DNA of 64,000 bases from the NCBI GenBank assembly GCA_964036045.1, contig OZ038384.1, positions 21,629,000-21,692,999 on the forward strand, read 5' to 3'. Under the pieces are notes generated by a model. It was not told the origin of the DNA, ran no database searches, and saw only the letters and a list, made by a program, of their open reading frames with translations. Made by a program: the position numbers and the translations under genes. Below, in pieces: positions 32,314 through 43,679 of this stretch. The DNA comes from Eutreptiella sp. 'Long Island Sound 2002' (lineage: Eukaryota; Euglenozoa; Euglenophyceae; Eutreptiales; Eutreptiaceae). How positions within the stretch are numbered: the stretch's first letter is position 1; the number at the start of each line of letters is the position of its first letter.

Positions 32314-34668
32314 TGAAGCCGGTTCGGACCCCTGTGGCCATCCTGGGGTCACTTGGGGTGTGTATCTATGTGCCGGCAAGCCGCCATTGGCTGATATCAT
32401 ACTCTCCCATCCACCTGACCTAACCCGATGTGATAGTGTGATAGGTTTGGCCATTCCGGCTATGAGCGGCCATATTCAGTACCGAGGCACCTCCAGCGGA
32501 GTTTTCTATATCGGAATATCAGGAATCAACGGGGTTTTATTATCATAATGTTTCCGTAATTTTTCAGCCTTTCGTTCTGATAGTCAATGTATCGGCGACT
32601 GTCAGTTGGCTCGCGATTTTGCGTTAACCGATTGGTTAACTGATATTTCCAGATATTTTGACGGATATTCCGTTGAAGGGTCAGATCTCATCAGCAAAGG
32701 GTTCGTTGCTTCCGCCATTCTCTAAATAAGCACTCGAAATTTTAATCAGAATTTTTCGCGATGTCGAAATCGGATTTTCGACTTCGACATCGCCGCACTT
32801 GATTTGGACTTCTTCGAGTGGTCATACTCCTTTCCCTATGCCCGAATCAGGTTTCCCTTATACTTGCCACCCATTTGACTTGGAGATATAAGGGAAACAA
32901 AAGTGAATCGTGCGACCACTTTGAAGGACCATATCTACGCGCGAGTGTGAGGAAGGAGAATAAGGAAGGTTGGGTTGCAAACGCCTTGGTCTCAACTTAA
33001 TTTAGGAAGCACCAAACGCCTTTGGTGTGTACACATGCCCGATATAGCAAGGGATAATGGTCAAGAGGGTATAAAGTGATATATAACTCTTGGACCGTGC
33101 AACCGAACATTTTATTGTGACTTTCGAGTGTACCGCATGAGTGTTGGGGTTGCATAGCAACTTTCTTTGGGTTCCTACGTATTTTTAACGTGAAGTTATG
33201 TCAATGGAGGGACATGGCATATCATGGTGGGAGCCATATTTTGAGGGTATGTGTTGTATGCATGGTATATGTTTGATATGCTCACGCCCATGTTATATAT
33301 CTTCGTGTGGCCGAAGAGATGGGGAGACATACGTGACAAGGGCTTTGCCCATGTCCCAATTGTGGAATTCAAAGCGCTAGACCAAGTCTACCGCGTATGT
33401 ATTGCTCATGGTATGTTTGACAAAGAGATCCATGGGTGCACTCCCATTTTCATGGGGCATGTAGATATTAGTGGCGAAACTATCTCCATGCGCCCGATTG
33501 GGGATCCAAGTGGGGGAATTGTTCGCAAATGGTTCCAATCATTTGTGTATTGAATCATGAGCGGATATCATGGGTGAGCATAGAGATATAGTATCATGAC
33601 AACTTGGTATTCGGACATATTTTCATGTTTTTGACCTCATTTTATGCTCATTTTTGTGTTTTATGTGCTCAACTGGTCGGCTAACAGCAAAGTGCCTAGA
33701 GACCTGTGAACTATGGTATGTTGCTTATATGTTGGCATATGCTTCGGTGTTGTACCTCACCATATCCCGGATCACGTGGTCACTTTGGCTTGGCGCACGG
33801 GGCCTCACAAAATTAGGTCTCAAACTCATGAGCTGACTTGTGAAGCAAGCCATGTACATAACCGGAGGAGTTTCGGAGCCAATGATGGGATATTCTTGGG
33901 CATGGACTTTTGGTCTATATCACCCTTGTATATTACTTTCCGGTTTGACACATGCATGGAGCATATGAACATTTGCCATATGCTTTTTTGAGTATATAAT
34001 TGATGTTTGGGCATAATGGTGTGATTTGCCTGATTTTGCCATGTTGTGAGGTCATCCTCATGGGGCAGTTCTCCAAGCCCATTCGACTCCAAGTCCAACC
34101 AAGTTTATGTCAGGGTAGGGCATGGTCCTGAGTGCCACCCTAGGCCATGACACGCCACCTCCCCTATTGGGCTAGGATTTAGAGGCTTGGGAGTGAACAC
34201 ATTTTTGGGGTTTATGTAATGACTTTTGACATGTGGCATTTAACCATCTTATTGGACTGGGTTCAGGGCATCATGTTGGTGAGTCAAGGGAAGGTCTTGA
34301 GTCCAGGGAATGAGGGGTCTATGGCTGTGATTGTATAAGTTTCCATCTTTCCCCAACTTTGCTTTATTTGTGTTCATATGCCAATTTCAGGGCTTTCTTC
34401 CTTGGTGCAATTCTTGTACATGCCCGCCACCGTGAGACGACCGGTGTGCTGAACGAAAGCCCGCAGCCTGATTTGGATTGTGAATTGGGTTATTGCTGTA
34501 TTTGTGGGATCTGGTTGCCATTCAGGGTTGAAGGAGGATTTTATTTTCTATATTTTTGGATTTGGAACCTTGGATTTTGAGCAATGCAATCGTTGATCAG
34601 GAGCAAATCGGCAGGGGTTACAGGCAGAAGGGGTACAGCGGGAGCCGGTCCTGGTAGGGACCTTCTTT
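32314..34668 (+). repeat. Element A 3' LTR
   Basis: 2,355 bp, the same length as the 5' LTR, with scattered substitutions only. It is followed by the target duplication ACCAC (34669-34673) and then C's RNase H. Confidence 0.92.
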
Positions 34669-36772
34669 ACCACCGCCCACATTGCTGGCGTTGGTCACCA
34701 GGATAACCCCCCCCTGTGCCCTAGGCACGCCCAAGCAGTTAGCGTTGGCCACCTTGTCTTTGAGCTCGTCAAACGCTTGTTGCTCTTGTGGGCCCCAGCG
34801 CCAAGTAGTACTCTTCTTGATCAAGTCTGTCAGAATGGCGCTGGTGTAGGTGAAGTTTTTGATACGGCGGCGATAGAAGTTGCATGCCCGAATGAAACTG
34901 TGTACATCATGAAGTCCATTCTTGGGGTCTTCGTGTCGTACCTTAGCATCCATCAGGGGTTTGACCTTAGAGGCCGCTGGGGTCCACCACCCATAGCCAA
35001 CGTCAAACCCCAGGTACTGCATGGTCTCCTGCATGCACTCACACTTCTCCAGCTTGAGTCGTGTGTGGTTCTCCTGGCAGACCTCAAAGAACTCACCCAA
35101 GAGGATTAGGTGGTCCTCCTGGGTATTGGTCCCGAGGCATACATCGTCGATGTGCGCTTCCATCTGGGCCCCACGGGATATAAGCTCCTGCACCTTAGGT
35201 CTCCTTCGTAGGATTGACAAGATCTTGTTCATCAGCTCTTGGAAAAGAGTGGGTGCGTTGGCCACGCCAAATGGCATGACCTTCCACTTGAACACCCTCC
35301 CCTGAGGGGTGATGAAGGCCAGCAGCTCCTGAGCATTGGGCGTCAGGTCCACTTGCCAGAATCCGCTCCCCTTGTCCATCTTGGTCTGGTAGCGACAGGA
35401 GGCTATCTTCTCCAGGGTACACTCCATATTGGGAATGGACCCTGAGTGGTTCAGCGTTTTCTTGTTCAGCTCTCCGTAGTCCACTACCAGCCGTTTGGCT
35501 GTAGACCCAGGTTTAGCCACCAGGAAACAGGGGCTGCAGTGTAGGGGGTAGTCCTCGTCCTTGTACTCCAGGACTAGGCCAGCGTCGATACATTCTTGTA
35601 TCTGTCGCTCGATCTCGTCGGCCTGCTCTTTAGAAGCTGGATAGGGTCTCCTCCGGATCCTGTGACCCACGAACTCTGGTTTCAGCTTGAGGTCCATCTG
35701 TACCAGCTTGTCACATGAGGCTGGAGGGGGTAGTTCTCCGAACACCTCCAGATGGGTCCTTATAAGCTTCTGCAACCGCGGGTCCAATGGCTTGATCTTG
35801 TCCTCCATGTCCTTGTCAGAGTGTAAGTTGCTTGCCCCCTGAGTAATAGACGTCGGGAGGTGATCCTCCACCGACTTTACGCCCTTGGTAGTGTCCTTCA
35901 ACCCTTGGTAGGCATATAGGAGGTCTTGTTCAACCATCTCCGATGGACGATGGCAACATAGGCACGCTCGAGGGGGTTCACATACACATTCCTCCGAGAG
36001 GTCGTCCTCCTCTGGGGTCCTCACATGGGCGCCCCACACGCTCTTCATGAGCTTGAGATCTACCTCCCTTTGCCAGGTGGTGATCTTCTGTTCGAGGTCC
36101 TCCTTCAACTGAGATAGATATCCCATACGTCCTTGCTTCAGTGGCCATGAGCTGGGAGTAGGCTTAGCGTAGCATGGCTTTTTCGCCACCAACTTCCTCT
36201 TGGAGTCCACATACTCCCTTAGCCTGGATCGAGGGTCCAGCGCTTCGTCCACGGGGTCTTCCACCCTCATGGAGAGTAGGGGTTTCAGTGGGGCGACGTA
36301 CTCGGCGTTCTCCACTTCCTCAACACAGGTCTGCAAGAAGAAGGCGTCGTGCTCAGTTTCGTCATCTGAGTGGATAGAGCTAGGTAGCTCGGATAGTCCA
36401 CACTCAGAGACTCCATCAGCAACAGATACATGACAGGGAGAGTTGGGGGCGTTGGTGTCAGTCACGATGTACTCATCTCCTCCGGGTATAGTCTCAATAG
36501 CATCTTGAGGTCGTAGTTGATCCTTCAAGTCACCCAAGGCGAGTGCATCGCTTTCTCGTTGTATAGCCTGGACCAGAGTCGGGTCCAGATCCCCCCAGGG
36601 GATTCGAGGTAAGACCTCCGTCCACCACGCTGAGCATACTCCCCCATCCAGGTTTCCCAATAGGCGTCTTACGCCCCAGAGGCACGTAGATGGCCTCATC
36701 AGGTAACCGAACAGAGCTGATAGTCAGCCTGTCCAGGAGGTTTTGCCAGTACTCGTTGCCCCCATGGGCTCC
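34669..36772 (-). pseudogene. pol: Element C reverse transcriptase and proximal RNase H
   Basis: The main frame begins near 36699 on the minus strand. A long acidic, Cys-bearing N-terminal region (CVCEPPRACLCCHRP, near 35980) leads to Ty3 RT: YPASKEQADEIERQIQECID, KRLVVDYGELNKKTL, KMDKGSGFWQVDL, FKWKVMPFGVANAPTLFQEL, catalytic AHIDDVCLGTN (HIDD), connection (FIRACNFYRRRIKNF). Early RNase H ends at the element A insertion in LVTNASNVGG. The usual TDAS is TNAS here, so the first RNase H Asp is lost. The frame immediately after the protease's UAG (36775-36773) differs from the RT frame, so at least one frameshift lies near 36700. Confidence 0.87.
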
Positions 36773-37510
36773 CTAATTGGGGGGACACAGGACCATACGG
36801 GAACGTTCCAAGGCCACCTTGGTCAGGACTCTCCCCAGTTCACTGAACCTGGGGTTCCCGTAGGCCATCCCGAAAGAGGGCCAGTAAAGTTTGTAGCTGC
36901 AGTTCTTCCTCTTGCTGCAGTAAATTTCCAGTGCATGCTGTTTGTCTCTGGCGAACAACTCCAGACTCAGGTCTTCTCTAGAGTAACCCAACTCCTTCAG
37001 ACCTTGGTCTGGGACTTCCCCCAATAGTTGATAGTCCTCAGTTTTGGAGGACGCCATCATGTTCGAGGGCTCCTCCTTCGATAGCCTCAGGTAACTGGAG
37101 GTATGTTCCGACTGCTCCAGTGGCACAGACTCTCTGCCACTGCCGTGGTCCACGTACAGGAGGTAGGGCGCTTGCAGCGTCAGGGATCGTATCTGGGAGT
37201 GCTGCACGAAAACGTCAGTCCCCAATACAAAGTCGAAGGCCTCAGTGTCCATCACATAGAACCGACGGGCGATAGTCCGGGAGCCCATAGGTACCTCCAC
37301 TTCACAGTCCCCGCAGCTGTGCACCACATGTCCATCCCCCGTTCGTATAGCCGCGGTGGTCATGGTGTTCTTCAGGCTCCCACAAGGTAAAATGTTTTTG
37401 GCCACTATAGATATGGTGGCGCCAGTATCCAATACCCCCAGGTATTCGCGTCCCCCTAGTCGGATACGTACCCAAAATACCAGGTCCTGGGTGCCACGGG
37501 GGCGTCCCCG
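36773..37510 (-). pseudogene. pol: Element C protease
   Basis: Retropepsin-like aspartic protease with YLGVLDTGATISIVAKNIL, followed by MGSRTIARRFYVMDTEAFDFVLGTDVF (flap and second-half LGxD pattern). It lies in the same frame as gag, separated by UGA CGG (37513-37511) with 26 open codons before the first start-like codon. It ends at an in-frame UAG (36775-36773) after PPN, beyond which the frame stays open for some 50 codons. Confidence 0.82.
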
Positions 37511-38434
37511 TCAGAACTCCCCGGGACAGGTCACCTCGAACCCCTTGTTCCGCAGCTTGCGGGCCATCCTCATGTAACGGCTTCTCTTCTTAGCGTTGCC
37601 GTCGTCACTACCTTCGTGCTCCTGCTTGGCCCCTTGTTCTTTCTGGGCCTGCGTCTGTGAGCGTGTGGTAGGACCAGACTGCCCTCCAGAGGGCTCGGAG
37701 TTCCCCCCTGGATTAGGGTTGGGGTTGCCTCCGTTCTTGTCTGTGTTCTTGTTGTCCTTGTCTGGCTGGCGGTTAGCGCCTCCTCCTCGTCCACCTTGAC
37801 TCCTGTCTTGCCCTTGTCCACGTCCTTTCGACTTGCCCTTGCCGGAGTCGTTGCCTTTGCCTTTGCCTCCACCTCTTTCTGAGCCTTTGCCAGGATCCTC
37901 ACCCTTAAGCTTTGCCGATAGGCGTTGCTTGTGGTAGCACTCATCCTCGTAGTGCTTCCTCTTCCCACAGAAGGCACGGGCGATGGTGCACCTGTAATGA
38001 TACGGCAGCTTCGCTTTGGCGCCGGTGTTCTTCTCCTGCTGCTTCCCCTGGACTAGGAAGCAGTCTCGCTGCTCGCAGTCAGGGGCGTGCTGCAGGTGCC
38101 CCTGCTCGTCTCTGGCATCACACCAGAAGAGCTCCTTGACGTTTTCCATGATACGGGCGTGGGCGTGTTTGGGGGTAGTCCCCTGCCCAGGTCTGGATCC
38201 TTGGTACCCTTTGCCATGGCTTCCAGACCCTCCACCTCCAGGACGGTAGTTATTCAGGTGCTGGTCGCTTTCTTTCTCCAGCGCCAGCTCCAGGAGTAGC
38301 ATGCATAGATCCTCGTAGCGGAGGGATCTAGCCTTGCTCTCTGCCGTCGAACGGCACTCGTCCCACAGCTCTCGAAGGAGCTTAGCCACCAACCAGAAAA
38401 GCAGGTCGTCGCTGCTGTAAGAACCGGGCGTCAA
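37511..38434 (-). pseudogene. gag: Element C gag, nucleocapsid part
   Basis: Helical capsid end (DDLLFWLVAKLLRELWDECR) followed by a basic Gly/Lys/Arg/Gln-rich nucleocapsid with a zinc knuckle of CX6CX4HX4C form (CTIARAFCGKRKHYEDEC). Long low-complexity stretches (KGKGNDSGKGKSKGRGQGQ) follow. It overlaps the upstream capsid frame by four bases with a -1 relationship. This may be decay or a programmed slip. No slippery heptamer is obvious. Confidence 0.78.
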
Positions 38435-39327
38435 TCATCCAGCCCAGTGATCCAGGTCAGCCAACAGCTCAGAGAATTGTTGGGCAGCACGGGCAGGTTC
38501 TGGATCTCGGCCTCGATTGAGAGGTCGGTATCATAGGTCGCGTACTGCCTCTCCAAGGCAACCAACACATCGGCAAAGGTGGCAGAATTAGTCACATTCT
38601 GTCTGACCTGCTTCTCCAGGTACTTGGTCTTGCAGCACTGCAGGAGCAGATCGCACTTGACCCGTCCACTAGCGTAGGTTTGGCCGGTCAATCGGAGAAA
38701 CCGGCCAAAATTCTCAGCGAACTCGCTGAGGTCCTTGCCTGTGAACTCAGGCAGGTTCAACACGATCTTGGAGTTGGCAATAGCCTTAGCCTTCTGAGAC
38801 CTGCGTCCCTCAGGGCGTCGGGTCTTCCTCTTCTTCTTCCTCTTCTTCCCACTTGGGTTCTCGGGGTCCTCCGGGTCGTCGTCCTCCGAGGGCGAAGCAG
38901 AAGTCATCGACGGCGGCTCATCATCGGAGGGGTCTCCGCCTAGATCACTAGAGCCATAGGGCTCCACGTCAACCATTGCCCTCAAGGCTGTCAGCCCCAG
39001 CTGGTCCAGCTCCGCTCTCTTAGAATTCGTCACGTGGCTGTAGGGCGGCTCAGCCGTTCTCGGTACGAAAGGACTTCTCGGTATCGCTGCAAGGGTCGGC
39101 ATCGGTCGTCTCCTCAGGCTCCCCAGGGTGTTTGTCAGCCCTGCCACCAGGTGGTTGGCCTGTACTCGATGGTGTGACACTCCCACAGTGGTAGGTGACG
39201 CTTGGGGCGGTATCATCAGGAACTCCAGTTTATCTCGAATCTCTTGAGTGAGGTCGCCCACAATTTCAGAGGTGGCTCCTCGGAGCACCTCGTTGATCTC
39301 CGACCGCGTCAGGGACCTGTTGGAGGA
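38431..39327 (-). pseudogene. gag: Element C gag, capsid part
   Basis: Gag-like helical domain: VLNLPEFTGKDLSEFAENFG, RLTGQTYASGRVKCDLLLQC, SATFADVLVALERQYATYDT. This is the layout of Ty3 capsid N- and C-lobes. It is preceded by a Lys/Arg-rich stretch (GKKRKKKRKTRRPEGRRSQK) that could be a nuclear or RNA-binding signal. It is in frame with the 5' segment, separated only by a UGA at 39330-39328. Confidence 0.75.
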
Positions 39328-39894
39328 TCACCCTGATCCTCTACTTCTTCCTCCAAGAGACTCAGGTCCTCTCCTCAGCCCACTCAAGGTTGCATACCCA
39401 GGAGCATCAACATAGGCTCCCGTAGCGGGTAGAGGATGGTGATAGTCAGCCGCATACCATCGCGGCGCAGAACTGGAGGTCACCGGCTCACTGGCAGTAG
39501 TTGCCTCAGGAAGCGCAGTGGTAGGTGGGCCCAAACCAAAGGCAGGGTAGGTAGGCATACCAGTAAAGCCTGTGCCCTCTGCCATAGGCGGGTTGGTTAT
39601 GGGTGTGGATGTTGCAGCGGCTGGGTCTCGAATTGGGAGTGTGGTGGTTATAAGAGAGCGTGATGCGTGGAGGCCAGGAGCGCTTGTTGCGCCTTCGAAG
39701 GTAGGATCATTGGTCAGGTCTTGCAGTTGGTCTTCTCCTTCGTCTGCTATGCTTTCTCCAGCATCCTTCTCGCTCTCTCTCTTCCTCTTCACAGGATGAG
39801 TGACCCGCCCCCGGACTGAGAGGGCCCGGAAGGCCGACTGGAGTCCTTCCAACGAATCCTTCGCCACGTCCACTGGCCCATGTAAGGGCTCCAA
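39328..39894 (-). pseudogene. gag: Element C gag, N-terminal segment
   Basis: 188 codons, Pro/Thr/Ala-rich with HPVKRKRESEKDAGESIADE. No family is recognised. It is assigned to gag because it is in frame with the capsid segment past a single UGA and lies about 0.2 kb after the primer-binding site. Confidence 0.55.
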
Positions 39895-40083
39895 AGGTAC
39901 AGCCCTAGTTCAAGGTCCAGGTTCACCAGGTGCTGGCATTGCTGGTGCCTCAGGCGCTGTCTTCACGTCGGTGTCCTCTATCTTTGTGTCCATCTTCGTT
40001 CGCCCTTCTGCTTATGTATGACTGATCTCAGCGCACTGGTTGTACGGCACGGGGTTGCTGCTGGTACGCAGAGACAGTCTGCT
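39895..40083 (-). other. Element C leader
   Basis: About 190 bases between the primer-binding site and gag. A short frame starting in the LTR runs through the primer site (as PSGSKKQ) and stops at 40028-40030 before gag. Confidence 0.4.
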
Positions 40084-40094
40084 TCTTGCTACCA
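40084..40094 (-). other. Element C primer-binding site
   Basis: Minus-strand TGGTAGCAAG follows the LTR end by four bases (CTTC). It matches the CTACCA end of initiator-Met tRNA over about eight bases, weaker than in A, E and F. Confidence 0.55.
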
Positions 40095-40098
40095 GAAG

Positions 40099-40879
40099 GT
40101 TTTATAGTGATTTCAACACTGTGTTTGTGCGTCTCCTGCTGCTTGCTGCTGGTGTAGGGTTTCCAGCTGCTTGTTTTTGATGAGTACAATGTTTTTTTTG
40201 CTGAAATACAACCAATCCAGGATAGCCCAAGCCAGAGATAAGCAAGTAGAAGAGAATCAGGATCAAAGCATGAACGGGCTGCAGTGTAAACAGTGAAAGA
40301 TGAAAGAATATTCACAGAAACTGCAACTCAGGGCAAATCGGATTGCATATTTAAAAAGAAGCTGAAATGTTTTGGAAAAAGGGTTAGAAAAATGCCCCAT
40401 GGTCACTCAATCTCCATAGTGCCATCTCAGGAGTTCTGCACTCTTTGTTTTGGGTCCCATATGTGCTGAGGTGGCAGGGTATGTGGCGATTAGGCCACTG
40501 CCATGTCACATGGGATCTTCCTACTCAGCTAGGCTGACCGGAAATTGAACCCAGGACCTCTCAAAAAGAGGTGCCCAGCCCCCTAGGGTGCATACCACTA
40601 GGACAGCTAAGAATTCATGAGAAAACATAGATAAATTCATACGCTCTGCCCTGGATATGTCAGTTCTCAGTCGACTCAGGAAGAGATGAATAGCCTCACA
40701 ATGATAGGGGATTAAGGGGTCCACTCCATATCCTGATTTAGTGTTTGGTTCCATAGGTCAAAATGTGTTATCACCACTTTCGGTTGGGCCAATACTAAGA
40801 GAGAAATGCCTGTGTGCTTGGAGCATCTCTAATACAACTAGAGTATACCCTAAAGCATTAGAAAAGCACTTTCTCTTAC
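40099..40879 (-). repeat. Element C 5' LTR
   Basis: 781 bp, repeated at 16412-17192 (offset 23,687). It includes the same tRNA-like segment. No matching target duplication is seen outside it. Confidence 0.75.
40530..40609 (-). repeat. tRNA-like sequence inside C's 5' LTR
   Basis: Counterpart of 16843-16922. The B box reads GGGTTCAATTTCC-like here with one change (CCGGAAATTGAACCC on the plus strand), weakening the T-stem slightly. Confidence 0.55.
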
Positions 40880-42340
40880 TTCAGGCAGGGGGGTTGGGGT
40901 TGGGGCTGGGCGAAACAAGGGGCGCGATCCCGCCCAAAGATCGTCGGGCTGCAGCAAAGGCCCGTGGGTGAACTCAACGGTCTCGGTCATGCTGCTGGGT
41001 AGGGGCAGCAGGGAAGGAAACCCTGGGGCCCACGTCTCGGTCCTGAAGAGGAAAACGATGTTGAACCGCTCAGGGTGAAGGTCCCCATGGCGGTGGGTCG
41101 CGGAGAGTTCGCTTTCCCCGGACTGACGACTTGAACTTGATGAGGTTTCACTTCCCCATGCAGGTGGTGACGGGATTGAGTTCCCCCTTGAGGGTCGTCG
41201 GGGGTAGAGTTCTCCGGGTTGTCGTTGATGTCCCCTTTGAGGGTGGTGGCGGGGACGCTTTTTTGAGTCGATGGTCCCCCTGGGAGTCGGCCATAGGCTG
41301 TCAGGGCATGAGGGCCCTGAAGTTCTCGGAGCTCCCGAGAGGGTCGTCATGGCTTGTTGTCCTTGGCCTTCTCCTCTGCCCGCTGTGCAACTCGTGCTAC
41401 GCAGTGTCACTCAGTGCCACGGGTGAAAGGGTCGAGCACGTACACAGGGATGCGCATGCTCGCCTACCTACACCACAGTCTCAGGTTATGGGGGGGGGGA
41501 GAGTTGAATGTACCTACCCCATATAGTGGGGGTGTCGCTCTAGGCTTCCCACTCCTGTGGGAGGGCCAACCCGCTCACGGTTGGTGAAAAAATAGACAAG
41601 ATCAAGATGCAAGAACTACAACTCCTAAGTTCTAAGAGGTCAAAATGGGAGGGACACCGTCGGCTCAAGGTGGGGTTAAACGAGCGGAGGTGCATGGGGG
41701 TTTTTGGGGTAGTGGGCCTGACCGCCTACCACCGGTTTCCTCCACTAAATCCTTTGATTGACGGGTGGTGGGTCACGCATATGCGCTGGGTTCCCGCTCT
41801 TAAGCCCAGTAAACGGCTGGGGGGAACTACAAGGGGAAATGGAAAACATACAATATGAGGGTGGCAAGAGAATGGGGGGGGGTTTACTCATGAATGAGTA
41901 AAGTGGGGTCGGGTGATACCCTGGTTGGGAGGTAGGGTTTTGTAACCCATTGCACTGGGTCACCCAGAAAAATACGCTCCAAAGTTCATCTCACAAATGA
42001 ATGGATGATTGGCACTCACTAATGAAATGGTAACCCTAAAAGAGGAGAACGAAAGAAAAACCGTACGGTCAAATTTTTCATGTCGTTCGCTCCTTGGGCT
42101 GCTCAACTTTGAATGACTTTCCTTGGGTAGGGGTTTTCTCTCCAAGGGGGGGGTCAGTGGGTGTCCCCACACTGAGAATCCTTTGCCGAGAGGGAGCGAG
42201 GGGAGGGGGTTGACTTTAGGTGGGTTTTGGGGGGGAATGAGGGGGGATATCTCTGATGGTGAAAAGAATGAGCGGGAAGTATGAACGGGAGAAGGTATAG
42301 AAATAGGAGGGTGAGATGGAGGCGCAACCCTCCTGAAACA
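40880..42340. other. Element X internal region, 5' side, unassigned
   Basis: G-rich on the plus strand. The largest open frame is 40850-41410 (minus, 186 codons), Ser/Pro/Arg-rich with no family recognised and overlapping the C LTR. GTCGT(C/T)G words recur around 41180-41230. G-runs lie near 41491 and 41877. Nothing supports a gene. Confidence 0.4.
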
Positions 42341-42351
42341 TTTTGGCAAAA

Positions 42352-42445
42352 ATGTACATTCTGGCACACTGGGAATTGAACCCAGGATTCATGTGCCACG
42401 CCCGGGTCCTTTATTCACTGGAGCACTTCCTCTCTGACGTTGGCC
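42352..42445 (-). repeat. tRNA-derived SINE-like head
   Basis: The minus strand carries AGTGCTCCAGTGAATAAAGG (A-box-like) and CTGGGTTCAATTCCCAG, a perfect five-base T-stem with a TTCAATT loop, followed by TGTGCCA. The anticodon arm is not convincing. It is a tRNA-related repeat, not a tRNA gene. Confidence 0.5.
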
Positions 42446-42659
42446 GCCAAAAAAACTTTGGAGGCAGGGGTGAGACTTTGGAAAGCCCAATTGGGTGGTG
42501 TATACACAAACCCTGTGCAAAAACCTTTCCTGGGCGCCCCTGCCCATCCGCTTCACCCTGCCCTGCTCCCTCGAAAAAATGAATCCCCTGAAGAAATGAA
42601 TGACCTGACCGGATGATTTAATTGAGTAGGTAGGATCACTGCACACCCCAAGGGACCTT

Positions 42660-42690
42660 GCCAGGCCCAGGCCCAGGCCCAGGCCAAGGT
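42660..42690. repeat. CCCAGG hexamer microsatellite
   Basis: Four to five consecutive CAGGCC/CCCAGG units. Confidence 0.6.
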
Positions 42691-42779
42691 GTTCAGAACC
42701 AGGAAGGAACAGGAGCTGCTGTGCCATTGCAGAAACAATTTGAAATCTAAAAACACACAACCCTTGCAAAAGACACTCG

Positions 42780-43610
42780 TAACTGCTGGTGGGTGGCACC
42801 GCCACTCACCGGACACGGGTGCACGTATCCGACACACTCTACACACTCGAAATACACACTCGACGCGTAGAAAACACACACAGAGCGCGCGCAGCACTGA
42901 GAAACAATGGCGCCGAAGGTCACAAATACTGCATGGAATTGGGTTTGAACCTAAGTACAGAAAACTACAACTCTCCACTTTGACCACTAGGGTACATTGT
43001 ACCTACCGCATTCACCAGCTACTGCCACATAGGGAGCTCGCGCCCTAAGCACCACACACACTCCTACAGCTCGTTTACACGCATCGCGCGCTGACAGACA
43101 CACCCCGAGTGTACAAGCACGTGATACACAACACGTACACACACTCGGCGGCGCAAGCGAGTACACACAGTGCGCAGAAAACTGAAGAATAAGGTGGCGT
43201 CGGCGTCAGAAAAGGGCTTGCTCTGGGATTCGAACCTGCGACAATAGATTGGTGCCCAGCTGTCTTACCACTAGGGTACAAACAGCCTGCGTAAGCCAGC
43301 AGCAATCGCCACACTCATCATGCGCGGAATACACTCTACACACACTGCTATTCCTATCCTACACGCGCTACTCACTCACGGATACACGCCGAGTGTACAA
43401 GCACGCAATACACAACACAAACGCACACTCAGCGACGCGAGCGAACACACACAGCGCGCGTAAAACCCAAAAAACAAACCGGCGGCGGCGCACGAAGAGT
43501 GCCAACCCAAGGGTTCGAACCCAGGACTGCACGGCGCCAACCAACGGTCATGGCCGCTCGACCACATTACCCAGGGTTTACGACGCGCTGGCGACCGCTT
43601 AGGGACTTGG
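42780..43610 (-). repeat. Array of three tRNA-headed SINE-like units
   Basis: Three units with a period of about 290 bases. On the minus strand each has a tRNA-like head followed by a body rich in CGAGTGTG/GTGTAC words. Heads: about 42930-43015 (TAGTGGTCAAAG, GGTTCAAACCC), about 43208-43290 (CTAGTGGTAAGAC, GGTTCGAATCC) and about 43500-43578 (GTGGTCGAGCGGCCATGACC, GGGTTCGAACCC). The heads differ from each other, so they may derive from different tRNA genes or have diverged strongly. Stems are too mismatched for working tRNAs. Confidence 0.6.
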
Positions 43611-43679
43611 CCGCCCCGTGGAAAAACACAAGGGAGTGTTACCTAAACACAATGTAAAAAATTTTGGGCGGCGCTGCCG

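Larger units (their letters stand above)
21474..34668 (+). mobile_element. Element A: Ty3/gypsy LTR retrotransposon, 13.2 kb
   Basis: Bounded by 2,355-bp LTRs (21474-23828 and 32314-34668) and 5-bp target duplications ACCAC. The primer-binding site TGGTAGCAGAGG lies at 23830-23841 and the polypurine tract ACAAGGGGGG at 32304-32313. Gag, protease, a methyltransferase-like domain, RT, RNase H and integrase follow in order. Two frame changes and a UAG inside RT mean this copy is probably dead, although the LTRs remain very similar. It sits inside C's RNase H. Confidence 0.93.
16412..40879 (-). mobile_element. Element C: Ty3/gypsy chromodomain retrotransposon, interrupted by element A
   Basis: On the minus strand the order is LTR, primer-binding site, gag, zinc knuckle, protease, RT, RNase H, integrase, chromodomain, long 3' region, polypurine tract, LTR. 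The two terminal repeats are about 781 bp each. No matching 5-bp target duplication is seen (CATAA at the left, TTCAG at the right), so one end may have recombined. Pol is split inside RNase H by element A. Several in-frame stops (UAA, UAG, UGA) and frameshifts show it is inactive. Confidence 0.8.

Noticed and set aside
40850-41410. 186-codon minus-strand frame as a host gene
   Set aside because: Ser/Pro/Arg-rich, no domain, starts in GC-rich DNA and runs into the C LTR. No support beyond length.
43208-43290. A functional tRNA gene
   Set aside because: A- and B-box-like words are present but the T-stem has three mismatches and the acceptor ends do not pair. The neighbours in the array are similar repeats.
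42780-43610. CRISPR-like array because of regular spacing of about 290 bases
   Set aside because: The units are long, diverged and tRNA-headed. There are no short identical repeats with unique spacers.
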